A stretch of 16,729 bases of DNA, from contig WJKD01000730.1 in assembly GCA_014729315.1 (NCBI GenBank), positions 1 through 16,729 of the forward strand. The letters are read 5' to 3'. Of this stretch, positions 1 through 8,050 are shown piece after piece (the stretch's first letter is position 1; the number at the start of each line of letters is the position of its first letter). This stretch comes from Promethearchaeota archaeon (GTDB lineage: Archaea; Asgardarchaeota; Lokiarchaeia; Sigynarchaeales; SOKP01). A program made the position numbers and the translations under genes. The notes beneath the pieces are model-generated. The model made no database searches, had not been told where the DNA came from, and saw nothing but the letters and a program-made list of their open reading frames with translations.

Positions 1-1582
1 CCTTTACCTCCTTATCGTCTCCTTCGCCTTCTGTTACGGTATAGTCGTTCATATGCATCATGAGAAAATTATCGATATCCTTATCAAACAAGATTACTTC
101 GATGTCGTTCTTTTCGTAATAACCGAGATGAGGGGACATACGCAATAAATCGAGACTTTCTCCAACTAAATAATATATTTCTTCTTGATCTTCTTTTATC
201 CTATCTAAATAATCCTTCAATCCGATTAATTCGTCGTTTTTTGTCTTAGAGGTGGAAAAAAGCAGAAGATTTTGGAGTTTTTTCTGTCGAATTTGGTCGG
301 ATATGATACCTTCTTTCACGAAATCTCCAAATTCGTCCCAGAATTTTCTATATTTTTCCGAATCGTCGTCTTTTACCGAAGTTAGCTCTCTTATAAACTT
401 TTTAGCCAAAAGGTCCTTCATCTTCAAGATCTTTACATTGGATTGTATCGTTTCTCGAGAGATGTTGAGCGAAATATCGTCTGATTCTAACACACCCTTG
501 ACAAATCTCATCCAATTAGGTATTAACTCCTTACAATATTTCATAATCATCACGTTTCGGGAATATAAAGATAAGCCGTAATCAGTATCGGGGAGGAATA
601 AGTCCCGAGATGAAGATTCCGGAATATACATGAGCGATCGAAACCTAATGGAAGTTCCTTCTACTTGATAATTTATCACGTGAAGGTAATCGTCGTAACG
701 CTGAGCAATGTAATTATAAAAATTCTTATATTGTTCTTCGGTTATGTCTTGATCTTTCTTCCGCCATAAAGGTTCAGTTTCGTTTACAGGCTTCTTTTCT
801 TCTTCTATTTCCTCTTGCTCTACCTCTTCTTCTTCGCCTTCTTTTTTGATCTCTTCCTCTTTTTTCTCTTTCTCTTCCTTTTCTTCTTTAGCCTTCTCTT
901 CTTCGGGTAAAGGTACTTGACCCTTTTCTAATTTCGAAACATAAATAGGAAACGAGACAAAGTTTGAATACTTTTTAATTATCGTTTCGATCCGGTACTG
1001 ATTTAAAAATTCTTTCTCTTCGTCGGTAAGGTAAAGGACAACATCTGTGCCTCTCAACTTCTTGTCCGCAGGTTCTATCGTAAATTTGCCCGAGCCGTCA
1101 GATTCCCACTGATAAGAGGGTTCATCTTTTTTGTAAGATTTAGTTATAACTTTGACTTTATCTGCAACCATAAATACAGAATAAAATCCAATACCGAATT
1201 GTCCGATAATGTCTAAGTCTACTTCCTTTTTACCCTCTTTTTTCATTTCTTGCAGTTGAGTAATGAACTTTTCCGTTCCGCTTCCTGCTATAGTACCGAG
1301 ATCGTTAATTAATTCTTCCTTAGCCATCCCTACACCCGTATCTCGAATCGTTAATGTGTTTTCTTCAGAGTTAAAAAATATTTCGATTTTTAATTCTGCG
1401 TCGGGGGCTTCAACGTCCCTATCGGTTAGAAGAATAAATTGTATTTTCTTCAAAGCATCGACAGAGTTAGAAATGAGTTCGCGGATAAAAATTTCTTTGT
1501 GTTTATAAAGCGACTTGCTTAAAATGTCCAATAATTTTTTTATTTCTGCTCGAAAATCGTAAATGTTTTGACTTTCCGTCAT
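1..1582 (-). CDS. htpG: Hsp90 chaperone HtpG, C-terminus beyond the window
   Basis: ATP-dependent cytosolic chaperone of the Hsp90 family; 527 residues are present. The reading frame is open without a stop from the ATG at 1582 to the window edge, so the C-terminal dimerisation domain is missing. The N-terminal ATPase (GHKL) domain covers about residues 1-215: FIRELISN with E35 (equivalent to yeast E33), DTGVGM with D81 (yeast D79), GTIAGSGT and GQFGIGFYS. A charged linker follows at residues 227-264, in which 32 of 38 residues are Glu or Lys. The middle domain starts around EPLW and contains LNISRE with R376, matching the catalytic arginine R380 of yeast Hsp90. GAGGAG lies 7 nt before the ATG and supports the start. 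Bacterial HtpG normally lacks so long a linker, and most archaea lack Hsp90 altogether. Family assignment is secure. Confidence 0.96.
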   Translation of the reverse strand, partial: MTESQNIYDFRAEIKKLLDILSKSLYKHKEIFIRELISNSVDALKKIQFILLTDRDVEAPDAELKIEIFFNSEENTLTIRDTGVGMAKEELINDLGTIAGSGTEKFITQLQEMKKEGKKEVDLDIIGQFGIGFYSVFMVADKVKVITKSYKKDEPSYQWESDGSGKFTIEPADKKLRGTDVVLYLTDEEKEFLNQYRIETIIKKYSNFVSFPIYVSKLEKGQVPLPEEEKAKEEKEEKEKKEEEIKKEGEEEEVEQEEIEEEKKPVNETEPLWRKKDQDITEEQYKNFYNYIAQRYDDYLHVINYQVEGTSIRFRSLMYIPESSSRDLFLPDTDYGLSLYSRNVMIMKYCKELIPNWMRFVKGVLESDDISLNISRETIQSNVKILKMKDLLAKKFIRELTSVKDDDSEKYRKFWDEFGDFVKEGIISDQIRQKKLQNLLLFSTSKTKNDELIGLKDYLDRIKEDQEEIYYLVGESLDLLRMSPHLGYYEKNDIEVILFDKDIDNFLMMHMNDYTVTEGEGDDKEVK

Positions 1583-1752
1583 CTTATTTCTCCTCTAGAT
1601 TATTTGATTTAAAATTATTACACTTAAAAAAATTAATCCAAATTTAAAAAAATTAAGTCCGTGCTGGTTTTGACTCTTTTTAGAATTAATTTAAAAATTT
1701 TCTATTACATTATTGAAGATAGATTCGATTAAAGGAAATCGAGCAACAAGCA
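1583..1752 (-). promoter_or_regulatory. Intergenic region with htpG ribosome binding site and T tracts
   Basis: On the minus strand GAGGAG (1590-1595) sits 7 nt before the htpG ATG. Two T7 tracts (1652-1646 and 1632-1626) lie about 100-125 nt after the MYG1-like stop and could terminate that transcript, since archaeal terminators are often plain T runs. The AT-rich stretch at about 1605-1625 could hold a TATA element for htpG, but the surroundings are too AT-rich to pick one. No heat-shock inverted repeat such as CIRCE was seen. Confidence 0.4.
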
Positions 1753-2664
1753 TCATATAATTGCGAGTTTTATGAGTTCTTCTATCTCTGCCTCGATGGT
1801 ATTTCCTTCCACAACTGCGAGAAAGCCATTATGATGGACAAAGATTACTTTATCCTGACTTTTTATCCGCCTAAAATCAATTCTCTCGTCGTCATCATAG
1901 CGTCTAAGCGTTATAGAACCAGGTGGCCTCTCGTTTGGGTAAACAGAGATTCCCCCTTTTCCCCATTCTAATTTTTTTTTTTCGTCTAAAATAGGGTGCA
2001 AGGATCTTGTTAATTTTATGTCTTTGAAGCATTCGATTACATTAACTTGCTTAATTTTCTTAAATTTTGCTTTTTCTTCTACTTGAGCGAGTGTATCGTA
2101 GTAATCCTTAAGGCGCTTGAAGAAATCATTTCCGATATATCGAAGAAGGTTAAATAATGGCTCACCATGCGTAATTAATTCTCTCTTCTCAAATAGGTGT
2201 AAAATGCTCTCTTCGATAAATGATTGTAAAGAATCTAAAGCTTTATTAGAGATATTCAGATATTTAGCTACTTTATTTGGTCCTTTTGCGTCCATAATAC
2301 GCGCTATTTGTAGAAAATCGTAAACCCTAATTGCTTTTTCCCAGATTCCCCATGTTTTCAAAAGTAGCGAGAAAGTGCATTCCTCCGTCAAATCGTTATG
2401 TTCCGGCATTAGCTCTCCCTCTTTTGTTAAAGGAGGGTGATGATCGAACAGCTTAAGTTTTGGATTAAAGCTTCTCCCGACGTCTAATTTCCAAATGTCT
2501 GGATCTTTTCTTTCTTCTTCCGAGGGTTCCCGGCGATAAACTTTGTTAATTTCGGGAAGAGATTGATCCACGCTACATTTATAAATAACGAGTGCTGTTG
2601 CAAACAAGTCGTCGAAGTGAGCTGAACCACCATGAGCGATGATAGTTCCCTTTTTCTTTTTCAT
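1753..2664 (-). CDS. MYG1/DHH-like metal-dependent hydrolase
   Basis: 303-residue protein resembling the MYG1 (UPF0160) family, related to DHH phosphoesterases. Visible motifs: HGGSAHFDD at residues 11-19 (in place of the family's THxGxFHxDE-type N-terminal motif), DVG at 61-63, FDHH at 73-76, and D125 in IMDAKGPN, all plausible ligands of a two-metal centre. The C-terminal part has GKGG at 235-238 and IFVHHNGF at 274-281, like the FVHxxGF segment near the end of MYG1 proteins. Eukaryotic MYG1 is reported to be a 3'-5' RNA exonuclease; the substrate of prokaryotic versions is not evident from sequence. No signal peptide or membrane segment. No SD precedes the ATG. It lies between the sugar cluster and htpG on the same strand, with about 111 and 170 nt gaps, so shared function is not implied. 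Confidence 0.75.
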   Translation of the reverse strand: MKKKKGTIIAHGGSAHFDDLFATALVIYKCSVDQSLPEINKVYRREPSEEERKDPDIWKLDVGRSFNPKLKLFDHHPPLTKEGELMPEHNDLTEECTFSLLLKTWGIWEKAIRVYDFLQIARIMDAKGPNKVAKYLNISNKALDSLQSFIEESILHLFEKRELITHGEPLFNLLRYIGNDFFKRLKDYYDTLAQVEEKAKFKKIKQVNVIECFKDIKLTRSLHPILDEKKKLEWGKGGISVYPNERPPGSITLRRYDDDERIDFRRIKSQDKVIFVHHNGFLAVVEGNTIEAEIEELIKLAII

Positions 2665-2759
2665 ACAACTTTAATAGGCGATTATACAATTTTTATTTTC
2701 CTATTATAATAATAAGATTATTGAAGAAGTAGGAGTAAATCAACGAAGAAATGATGAAC

Positions 2760-2765
2760 AAAAAA
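2760..2765 (-). terminator. T6 tract after rhamnose isomerase, possible archaeal terminator
   Basis: On the minus strand a run of six T begins about 10 nt after the stop codon of the isomerase, the last gene of the sugar cluster, with no strong stem before it. This suits an archaeal oligo-T terminator and would end the cluster transcript. Support is by position only, as T runs are common in this AT-rich DNA. Confidence 0.35.
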
Positions 2766-2775
2766 GTGGAAGAAT

Positions 2776-3957
2776 TTAAATGATCGTGTCTCTTAATTTC
2801 TTTCGATGTCCAGAGTTAAGATAACTTTGTAAGGGATTCAATGGGATTTCGTTAATTTCCCTAAAATATAGAAGTAATGGAGAAACATCCGTATAAAACG
2901 CTTCCTTAACACATTCTTCTGCTTTAATTAGATCGTGAGAAATTTGAGCTTCTTTCAATTTGTTTCTATTTATAAGCAGTGCCTTTGTAAATAATTCTTG
3001 GGCGCTCACGACTGATTGAATCATTGCTTCTATCTTTGGTTTTAAGTAATGCGACTGGTCGAGCATGTAAGAAGTCTTCTTATAATCTGCCGCGTTTCCT
3101 TTAATCAATTCGTTAAATATTAAAAATAGCTCGTATGGATTCATAGAACCTGTTGTTAAATCGTCGTCTCCGTATTTTCTACTATTAAGGTGGAATCCTC
3201 CTAGTTTTCCTTCGTCAATTAGATTTGCTACCAGAAACTCGATATTAGTTCCTTGAGGATGATGACCTAAATCTACGAGAATTTTTGCTTTTTCTCCCAA
3301 TTTATTGCAAATCATCATCGCAGTACCCCAATCAGGAATATCTGTATGATAGAAAGCGGGCTCGTAAAATTTATATTCTAATAGAATGCTCATATAATTT
3401 TCGATCTTATTATATACTTCTTTGAGACATTCAATCATCCAATGCTTTCTTTTTATGAAATCTGCTTGCCCCGGAAAATTAGTGCCATCTGCAAACCAAT
3501 AACTTTGATATTCTGCCTTAAGAGTCTTACCTATTTCGATACATTCGTAGAGAAGTTCGAGCGCGGTTTCTCTTATTTTTGGATCGCTATTGGTGACGCT
3601 TCCATACTTATAAGCATCATTCTGAAATAAATTCGGATTTATTGCGTTGATTTTAATCCCTACAGTATCAGCAAACTCTCTTGTCGTATCAAAATCGTCA
3701 ACCATATCCCAAGGAATATGAATTGACAATTCAGGAGCTATTCCCGTATGTTGGTTCACTTGACTTGCGTATTCGATCTTATCGGTTAAAGTTTTCGCTG
3801 CGTATTTATCCAAAAAAATTGCAAACCTAGTTCCTCCTTCAGAATATGCCCACGAAGGCGTTGCAATTTTAAATCTATTCAAACAATCCAATATTTCGTT
3901 GAAGTTTAATTCTCTACTTTCCACAATTTTTCTAAATTTGGTTATATCTGAAGGCAT
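2776..3957 (-). CDS. rhaI: L-rhamnose isomerase, RhaI type (xylose-isomerase-like TIM barrel)
   Basis: 393-residue cytosolic metalloenzyme that converts L-rhamnose to L-rhamnulose (this type often also acts on other aldoses). It resembles the Pseudomonas stutzeri enzyme, not E. coli RhaA. The metal-site residues are present: E194 (LLEYKF), D229 and H232 (VDLGHH), H256 (GGFHLNSR), D264 and D266 (YGDDDLTTGS), and D300 (MLDQSH). As remembered, these match E219, D254, H257, H281, D289 and D291 of the P. stutzeri enzyme with a constant shift of 25, and D327 with a slightly different shift. The start at MPSD is the only good one; the upstream SD is weak (GAGAG about 13 nt away), and TTTAAATA lies about 33-40 nt before the ATG. 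It is the last gene of the cluster, 114 nt after the aldolase. Confidence 0.93.
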   Translation of the reverse strand: MPSDITKFRKIVESRELNFNEILDCLNRFKIATPSWAYSEGGTRFAIFLDKYAAKTLTDKIEYASQVNQHTGIAPELSIHIPWDMVDDFDTTREFADTVGIKINAINPNLFQNDAYKYGSVTNSDPKIRETALELLYECIEIGKTLKAEYQSYWFADGTNFPGQADFIKRKHWMIECLKEVYNKIENYMSILLEYKFYEPAFYHTDIPDWGTAMMICNKLGEKAKILVDLGHHPQGTNIEFLVANLIDEGKLGGFHLNSRKYGDDDLTTGSMNPYELFLIFNELIKGNAADYKKTSYMLDQSHYLKPKIEAMIQSVVSAQELFTKALLINRNKLKEAQISHDLIKAEECVKEAFYTDVSPLLLYFREINEIPLNPLQSYLNSGHRKKLRDTII

Positions 3958-4071
3958 ACTCAGTCAATTCTCTCAGATTTACTAAGATGATATTTAAAAT
4001 AACGTAATGATAAGGATAAATCTGATCAAAAATGAGTAGAGAATTTGATAAAACTTAGAAAGGAGCCAGTT

Positions 4072-4935
4072 TCAAGCTTTATTATTGCTACTGAATACTC
4101 TCATTCGCTCTTTAACGGCCTCTTTGAAAAATTCAAAAGATAAAGGCGAGCTGTCTTGATAATAGACTTTTCCTTTAATTTCGTTGAGCTTTTTCTTTAA
4201 CGATTCGGCAACAAAGTTAGAGATATTCGAAAAGTAGTTAATTTTTGTTATTCCATTTCTAACGCAATTTCGAAAATCATCGTCTGTGACTCCCGAGCCT
4301 CCATGTAAAACCAGAGGTACGGGAGAAATAGAATTAATTTCATTTAACCTTTCAAAATCCAACTTTGGAGCTTCTAAGCATACTCCATGTGATGTTCCTA
4401 TAGAAACCGCTAAAGCGTCGACTCCCGTCTGTTCAACAAAAGTTTCTACGTCTTCGGGATTAGTATAGATAGGTTCTTCAGTTTCAGCACCGCTTCTGTC
4501 AGGATTTCCCTCTTCCATAGCTACGTGCCCTAATTCTGCTTCTACCGAAACTCCTACGCTATGGGCAACTTTTACAACCTCGCTTGTGTGCTTTATGTTC
4601 AAATCGAAAGGCAAATCCGATCCGTCGTACATAACTCCAGTTGCGCCATATTTTATCGCAGTAACGTTAGCCTCAAAAGACTTGCCGTGATCTAAAAGGA
4701 CTGCTACGGGAATTGTTGCTCGTTTAGCTAATCTTGCCATTAATGGAAAAATTATGTCGAAAGGCATGTATTTCTTATGAGCCTCACCAAACGCAACAAT
4801 TACGGGTGAGTTTTCCTCATCCGCTGCTTTAATAACCGCTCTTAGGGATTGTAGATCCATGATGTTAAAGCTCCCTACAGCGTATTTACCTTGCCTTGCT
4901 TTGATTAAGATTTCTTTTAACGATACTAAGGTCAT
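4072..4935 (-). CDS. Class II fructose-bisphosphate/tagatose-bisphosphate-type aldolase
   Basis: 287-residue zinc-dependent TIM-barrel aldolase of the class II FBA family, which cleaves ketose phosphates to DHAP plus an aldehyde. Motifs: LDHG with zinc ligand H83, MYDGS at 102-106, EAELG at 132-136, GTSHG at 180-184 (H183), HGGSG at 211-215 (H211), and KIN at 231-233 in the phosphate-binding strand. A GGAAGAGA-type SD lies inside the end of the upstream kinase gene, and only 2 nt separate that stop from this ATG, so the two are probably translationally coupled. In this cluster it probably cleaves L-rhamnulose-1-phosphate in place of RhaD (an unrelated AraD-like fold), or the product of the coupled kinase. 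The family call is secure; the substrate is inferred from context. Confidence 0.9.
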   Translation of the reverse strand: MTLVSLKEILIKARQGKYAVGSFNIMDLQSLRAVIKAADEENSPVIVAFGEAHKKYMPFDIIFPLMARLAKRATIPVAVLLDHGKSFEANVTAIKYGATGVMYDGSDLPFDLNIKHTSEVVKVAHSVGVSVEAELGHVAMEEGNPDRSGAETEEPIYTNPEDVETFVEQTGVDALAVSIGTSHGVCLEAPKLDFERLNEINSISPVPLVLHGGSGVTDDDFRNCVRNGITKINYFSNISNFVAESLKKKLNEIKGKVYYQDSSPLSFEFFKEAVKERMRVFSSNNKA

Positions 4936-4937
4936 CT

Positions 4938-6440
4938 TTAATCTCTTCCATAAATCTCTTTAAGTTTTGGATATATTCTCTTGTACGTTTTATATTTTTC
5001 AGAATATATTGCGTGAAGTTTATTATTAGGTTTGTAAATATAGTCAATTTTAATAAGTTTATTAACAGCGTTTTGGAAGTTTTTGTATACTCCCGCTCCT
5101 ACTCCGGCTAATATAGCACATCCTAATGTCCCGGCTTCATTTATCCGAGGAACTGATATTAACCGCCCCAGCATGCTTGCTTTTAACTGTAGCCAAATAG
5201 ACGACTTTGAACCGCCTCCTACAGCTCTTAGCTCTTCGATTGGAATTCCGGCATCCGTTAAACATTCGAGAATAAGCATTATTTCGTAGGTTGTTCCTTC
5301 TAAAATCGCTTTGTAGAGTTCGTTGGTTGTCGTATTTAATCGCAACCCTAATATAGCACCGGTAGCCTCGGGATCCATGTAAGGATTCCCGGCCGCTCCA
5401 AAATGAGGAAGGATAAATAGATCAGTCGGATTTTTTGTAGCTGAGTCGTCCAATATCTGATAAATGTTTTTTCCTTTCCTTTCTGCAGTTGCGTAGGCTT
5501 TTTTAGCTATCGTATTCCTAAACCATCTTAATAATGAGCCCGTTGTCATGTTAAAAGCAATAGTTAAATACATATTATCAATTATGTGAGGAGCGCATGG
5601 AAAATTGTATCTCATCATCTTTTCGCTGACAATCGGTTTATTTAACGGGATAGTCAGACATTCGGTTGTGCCAATACCCACAGAGGCAATTCCAGTTTTA
5701 ATCGCTCCCGTCCCCAAGGCTACGCTCGCTTGATCCCAACTTCCCGTAGTCACAAGCATGACTTTAGGAAGATTAAGTGAGTTCGCGACCTGTTTTTTAA
5801 TTTGCCCGAGAGGAGTTCCAGATGATTGAAGCGAAGAAAATTTTGTCTCTGGAATCCCGACAATGTTTAACATTTCCGTTGCCCATTCTTTCCTCTTTAT
5901 ATCAAGCGCCATCGTCCTTGAAGCTAAAGTATAATCAATTATTGTTTCATTCGTGAGTTTATAACCAATATAATCTTCAAACAGTAAAATTTTCCACGTT
6001 TTATCGATAATTTTAGGGCGATTTTTTTTGAGCCATAACATTTTTACCAGAGTATACATGGGATGAGCTACTTGTCCCGTTAATTCGAAAATCGATTTTT
6101 TTCCGAGCTCGTTGATGATATAATCCAGTTCTTTTTGGCCTCGATTGTCGGTATACAACATAGCGTTACATAAGACGTCTCCTTTCGAATCGATGAGCAC
6201 TGCAGCTTCTCCGAGAGAAGACGTGCTAAGTGATTCGATTTCTGCGTTAGAATTTTTCTTCCTCAAATCTTTTAGAATGATTTTCACGCTTTCCCACACT
6301 TCAGTTGGATCTAACTCATCCCATCCTGGTTGGGGATGTTTCATAGAATATTCTTTATACGATTCGTCCATAATTTGACCATCATAATCGAATAAAGTTG
6401 CTTTACAGCCCATAGTTCCAATATCAAGTCCTATAAGAAT
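4938..6440 (-). CDS. FGGY-family carbohydrate kinase, second sugar kinase of the cluster, probable ATT start
   Basis: ATP-dependent ketose/aldose kinase of the FGGY family, xylulokinase-like, about 500 residues. The first ATG in frame (6413) would remove the N-terminal phosphate-binding strand. The codons before it read GLDIGT, the expected DxGT motif, up to a TAA at 6447-6449. Within this stretch there is no ATG, GTG or TTG; ATT at 6440-6438 lies 8 nt after a perfect GGAGGT (6449-6454), so I take ATT as the start. From there D6 begins DIGTMGCKA, and D236 in GSWDQASVALGTG is the expected catalytic base. AVGGGSKS, in the C-terminal half, is the family's late adenine-binding loop. The sugar cannot be read from sequence; candidates include L-rhamnulose-like or pentulose substrates. 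The aldolase follows after 2 nt. The family is certain; the start is an inference. Confidence 0.88.
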   Translation of the reverse strand: MLIGLDIGTMGCKATLFDYDGQIMDESYKEYSMKHPQPGWDELDPTEVWESVKIILKDLRKKNSNAEIESLSTSSLGEAAVLIDSKGDVLCNAMLYTDNRGQKELDYIINELGKKSIFELTGQVAHPMYTLVKMLWLKKNRPKIIDKTWKILLFEDYIGYKLTNETIIDYTLASRTMALDIKRKEWATEMLNIVGIPETKFSSLQSSGTPLGQIKKQVANSLNLPKVMLVTTGSWDQASVALGTGAIKTGIASVGIGTTECLTIPLNKPIVSEKMMRYNFPCAPHIIDNMYLTIAFNMTTGSLLRWFRNTIAKKAYATAERKGKNIYQILDDSATKNPTDLFILPHFGAAGNPYMDPEATGAILGLRLNTTTNELYKAILEGTTYEIMLILECLTDAGIPIEELRAVGGGSKSSIWLQLKASMLGRLISVPRINEAGTLGCAILAGVGAGVYKNFQNAVNKLIKIDYIYKPNNKLHAIYSEKYKTYKRIYPKLKEIYGRD

Positions 6441-6448
6441 TTTGAATT

Positions 6449-6454
6449 ACCTCC
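6449..6454 (-). promoter_or_regulatory. Strong Shine-Dalgarno GGAGGT fixing an ATT start
   Basis: GGAGGT on the minus strand is followed by 8 nt and then ATT CTT ATA GGA CTT GAT, which encodes the N-terminal strand of the FGGY kinase. The SD overlaps the in-frame TAA that closes the frame upstream. It is about 35 nt from the first ATG, too far to serve it. An ATG overlaps the SD itself (6456-6454) but is in another frame that stops after 10 codons. Confidence 0.65.
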
Positions 6455-6482
6455 ATTGTAAGATATTTATTGTTAAAAATAA

Positions 6483-7982
6483 TTACTTTGAAGAACCTTC
6501 AATTGCTTTCAAATATGAACGGTAAGATTCTTCCCAATGATCGACTTGCTTCGGCGTGTAAGATTTTATAGGAAAGGAACTTCTAACGATCTTTCTCATG
6601 TGAGACACTGATTTTACCTTTTTCTTACCCATAGCTTGTACAAGGACATTTCCAATGACTGTCGCTTCTGTTGGCCCCGCTTTAACCTCCACATCTAAAA
6701 CATTTGAAGTAAATTGATTTAGCAAATCGTTTTGACTTCCCCCTCCAATTATATATAATACTTCTATTTCACGATTGCTTATTTCACATAACTGGTCTCT
6801 GACTTGTCGATATCGAAATGCCAAACTTTCAAAGATTGTTCTCGAAATTTCCCCAATTGAATTCGGTATTTCCTGATGAGTTTTTTGGCAAAAGGTCTCT
6901 ATTGCTTCAATCATGTGAGGAGGATTAAGAAAAATAGAGTCGTCAGGATTTATAAAAGTCGTAGAAGGTGAAGCTTTTTCGGTTCTCTCGTCTAAATCGC
7001 TCCAAGAAAAGTCGGGTTCTTGGCGGTTCCAAATCTTTTTGCATTCTTGGATGATCCACATTCCCGTTAGGTTTTTTAAAAATCTTATTGTCCGATTTAC
7101 TCCTATTTCGTTGGTGAAATTATACTTTAACACTTTATCGTTGATTAATGGTTGATTTAATTCGATTCCCATTAGACTCCAAGTGCCCGAGCTAATATAA
7201 GCCCAGTTTCCACTCATACTATCTTCATCGTTAAGTGGAATCGCAGCTACTGCAGATGCCGTATCGTGGCATGCAGGCGTGACTACATCCACAGAACCAT
7301 TTAACCCCGAGTTTCTACACACGCTTTCTCTTAGCTTACCTAAGACCGTTCCTGGTTCTACTAATTTACAAAACCATCGCTTATTAAAGCCTAATTGTTG
7401 AATTAAACCAAAAGCCCAGTCGATTGTTCTAGGGTTCAATAACTGCGAGGTAGACGCTATCGTATATTCTGTCCGTTTGGAACCCGATAATACGAAATTA
7501 AAGTAATCTGGCACCATCAATACCTTGTCGAAAATTTTTAATTGGGGAGACTTGGCAAGCACCATGGAGTATAACTGAGTAGAGGTATTAATAGGTAGAA
7601 ATTGTATACCTGTTTGTTCGAAAATTTCTTTCTTTGGAACTCTTTTATACATCTTGGGCAAAATTCCTTTAGTTCTTTTGTCTCGGTAATGATAAGGAAA
7701 TCCTATGGGATTATTGCTATTATCTAACGCAACGTAATCTACCCCCCAAGTATTAATACCGATACTGCTCAGCTGATAATCGTAGGACTCCCTAAACCTC
7801 TGTAATCCAGTCAATATTTCTTTATATAACCGTAAAATATCCCAATAAAACGATTTATTTACTAAAATGCCGCCATTAGAAAATCGGTATATTACTTCCA
7901 AATTTAGGACGCCTTTTTCAAGGACTCCCAGCACTGCTCTGCCCGAACTAGCTCCTAAATCGATTCCTAAAAAAGTGTTCAT
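6483..7982 (-). CDS. rhaB: Rhamnulokinase RhaB
   Basis: 499-residue FGGY kinase that phosphorylates L-rhamnulose to L-rhamnulose-1-phosphate in the cytosol. RhaB hallmarks: GIDLGASSGR at 6-15 (phosphate-binding strand), INTWGVDY at 76-83, YHYRDKRT at 97-104, PACHDTASAVAAIP at 236-249 with D240 as likely catalytic base (D237 in E. coli RhaB), SSGTWSLMG, and GGGSQNDLLNQFTS in the C-terminal domain. Length equals that of known RhaB proteins. No SD precedes the ATG; TTATAAAAA about 32-40 nt upstream could be a TATA box giving a short leader. It lies 68 nt after the GH116 gene and 42 nt before the start of the second kinase. Confidence 0.93.
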   Translation of the reverse strand: MNTFLGIDLGASSGRAVLGVLEKGVLNLEVIYRFSNGGILVNKSFYWDILRLYKEILTGLQRFRESYDYQLSSIGINTWGVDYVALDNSNNPIGFPYHYRDKRTKGILPKMYKRVPKKEIFEQTGIQFLPINTSTQLYSMVLAKSPQLKIFDKVLMVPDYFNFVLSGSKRTEYTIASTSQLLNPRTIDWAFGLIQQLGFNKRWFCKLVEPGTVLGKLRESVCRNSGLNGSVDVVTPACHDTASAVAAIPLNDEDSMSGNWAYISSGTWSLMGIELNQPLINDKVLKYNFTNEIGVNRTIRFLKNLTGMWIIQECKKIWNRQEPDFSWSDLDERTEKASPSTTFINPDDSIFLNPPHMIEAIETFCQKTHQEIPNSIGEISRTIFESLAFRYRQVRDQLCEISNREIEVLYIIGGGSQNDLLNQFTSNVLDVEVKAGPTEATVIGNVLVQAMGKKKVKSVSHMRKIVRSSFPIKSYTPKQVDHWEESYRSYLKAIEGSSK

Positions 7983-8050
7983 TGATTAAATTATAATTGT
8001 GTCCTATTAATAATTTTTATAAGATTCTAACCAAAATAGAAAAAGTATGA

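Noticed and set aside
252..581. Plus-strand open frame of 109 codons opposite htpG
   Set aside because: It is antisense to well-conserved Hsp90 middle-domain sequence and its translation resembles no protein; a shadow frame. The same holds for the frame at 1263-1508.
785..907. Pyrimidine-rich tract as a repeat array or CRISPR
   Set aside because: It has no spaced repeat unit and is fully explained by Glu/Lys codons of the Hsp90 linker.
6411..6413. ATG at 6413 as the start of the second FGGY kinase
   Set aside because: It would delete the DIGT phosphate-binding strand essential in the family, and the only SD is about 35 nt away.
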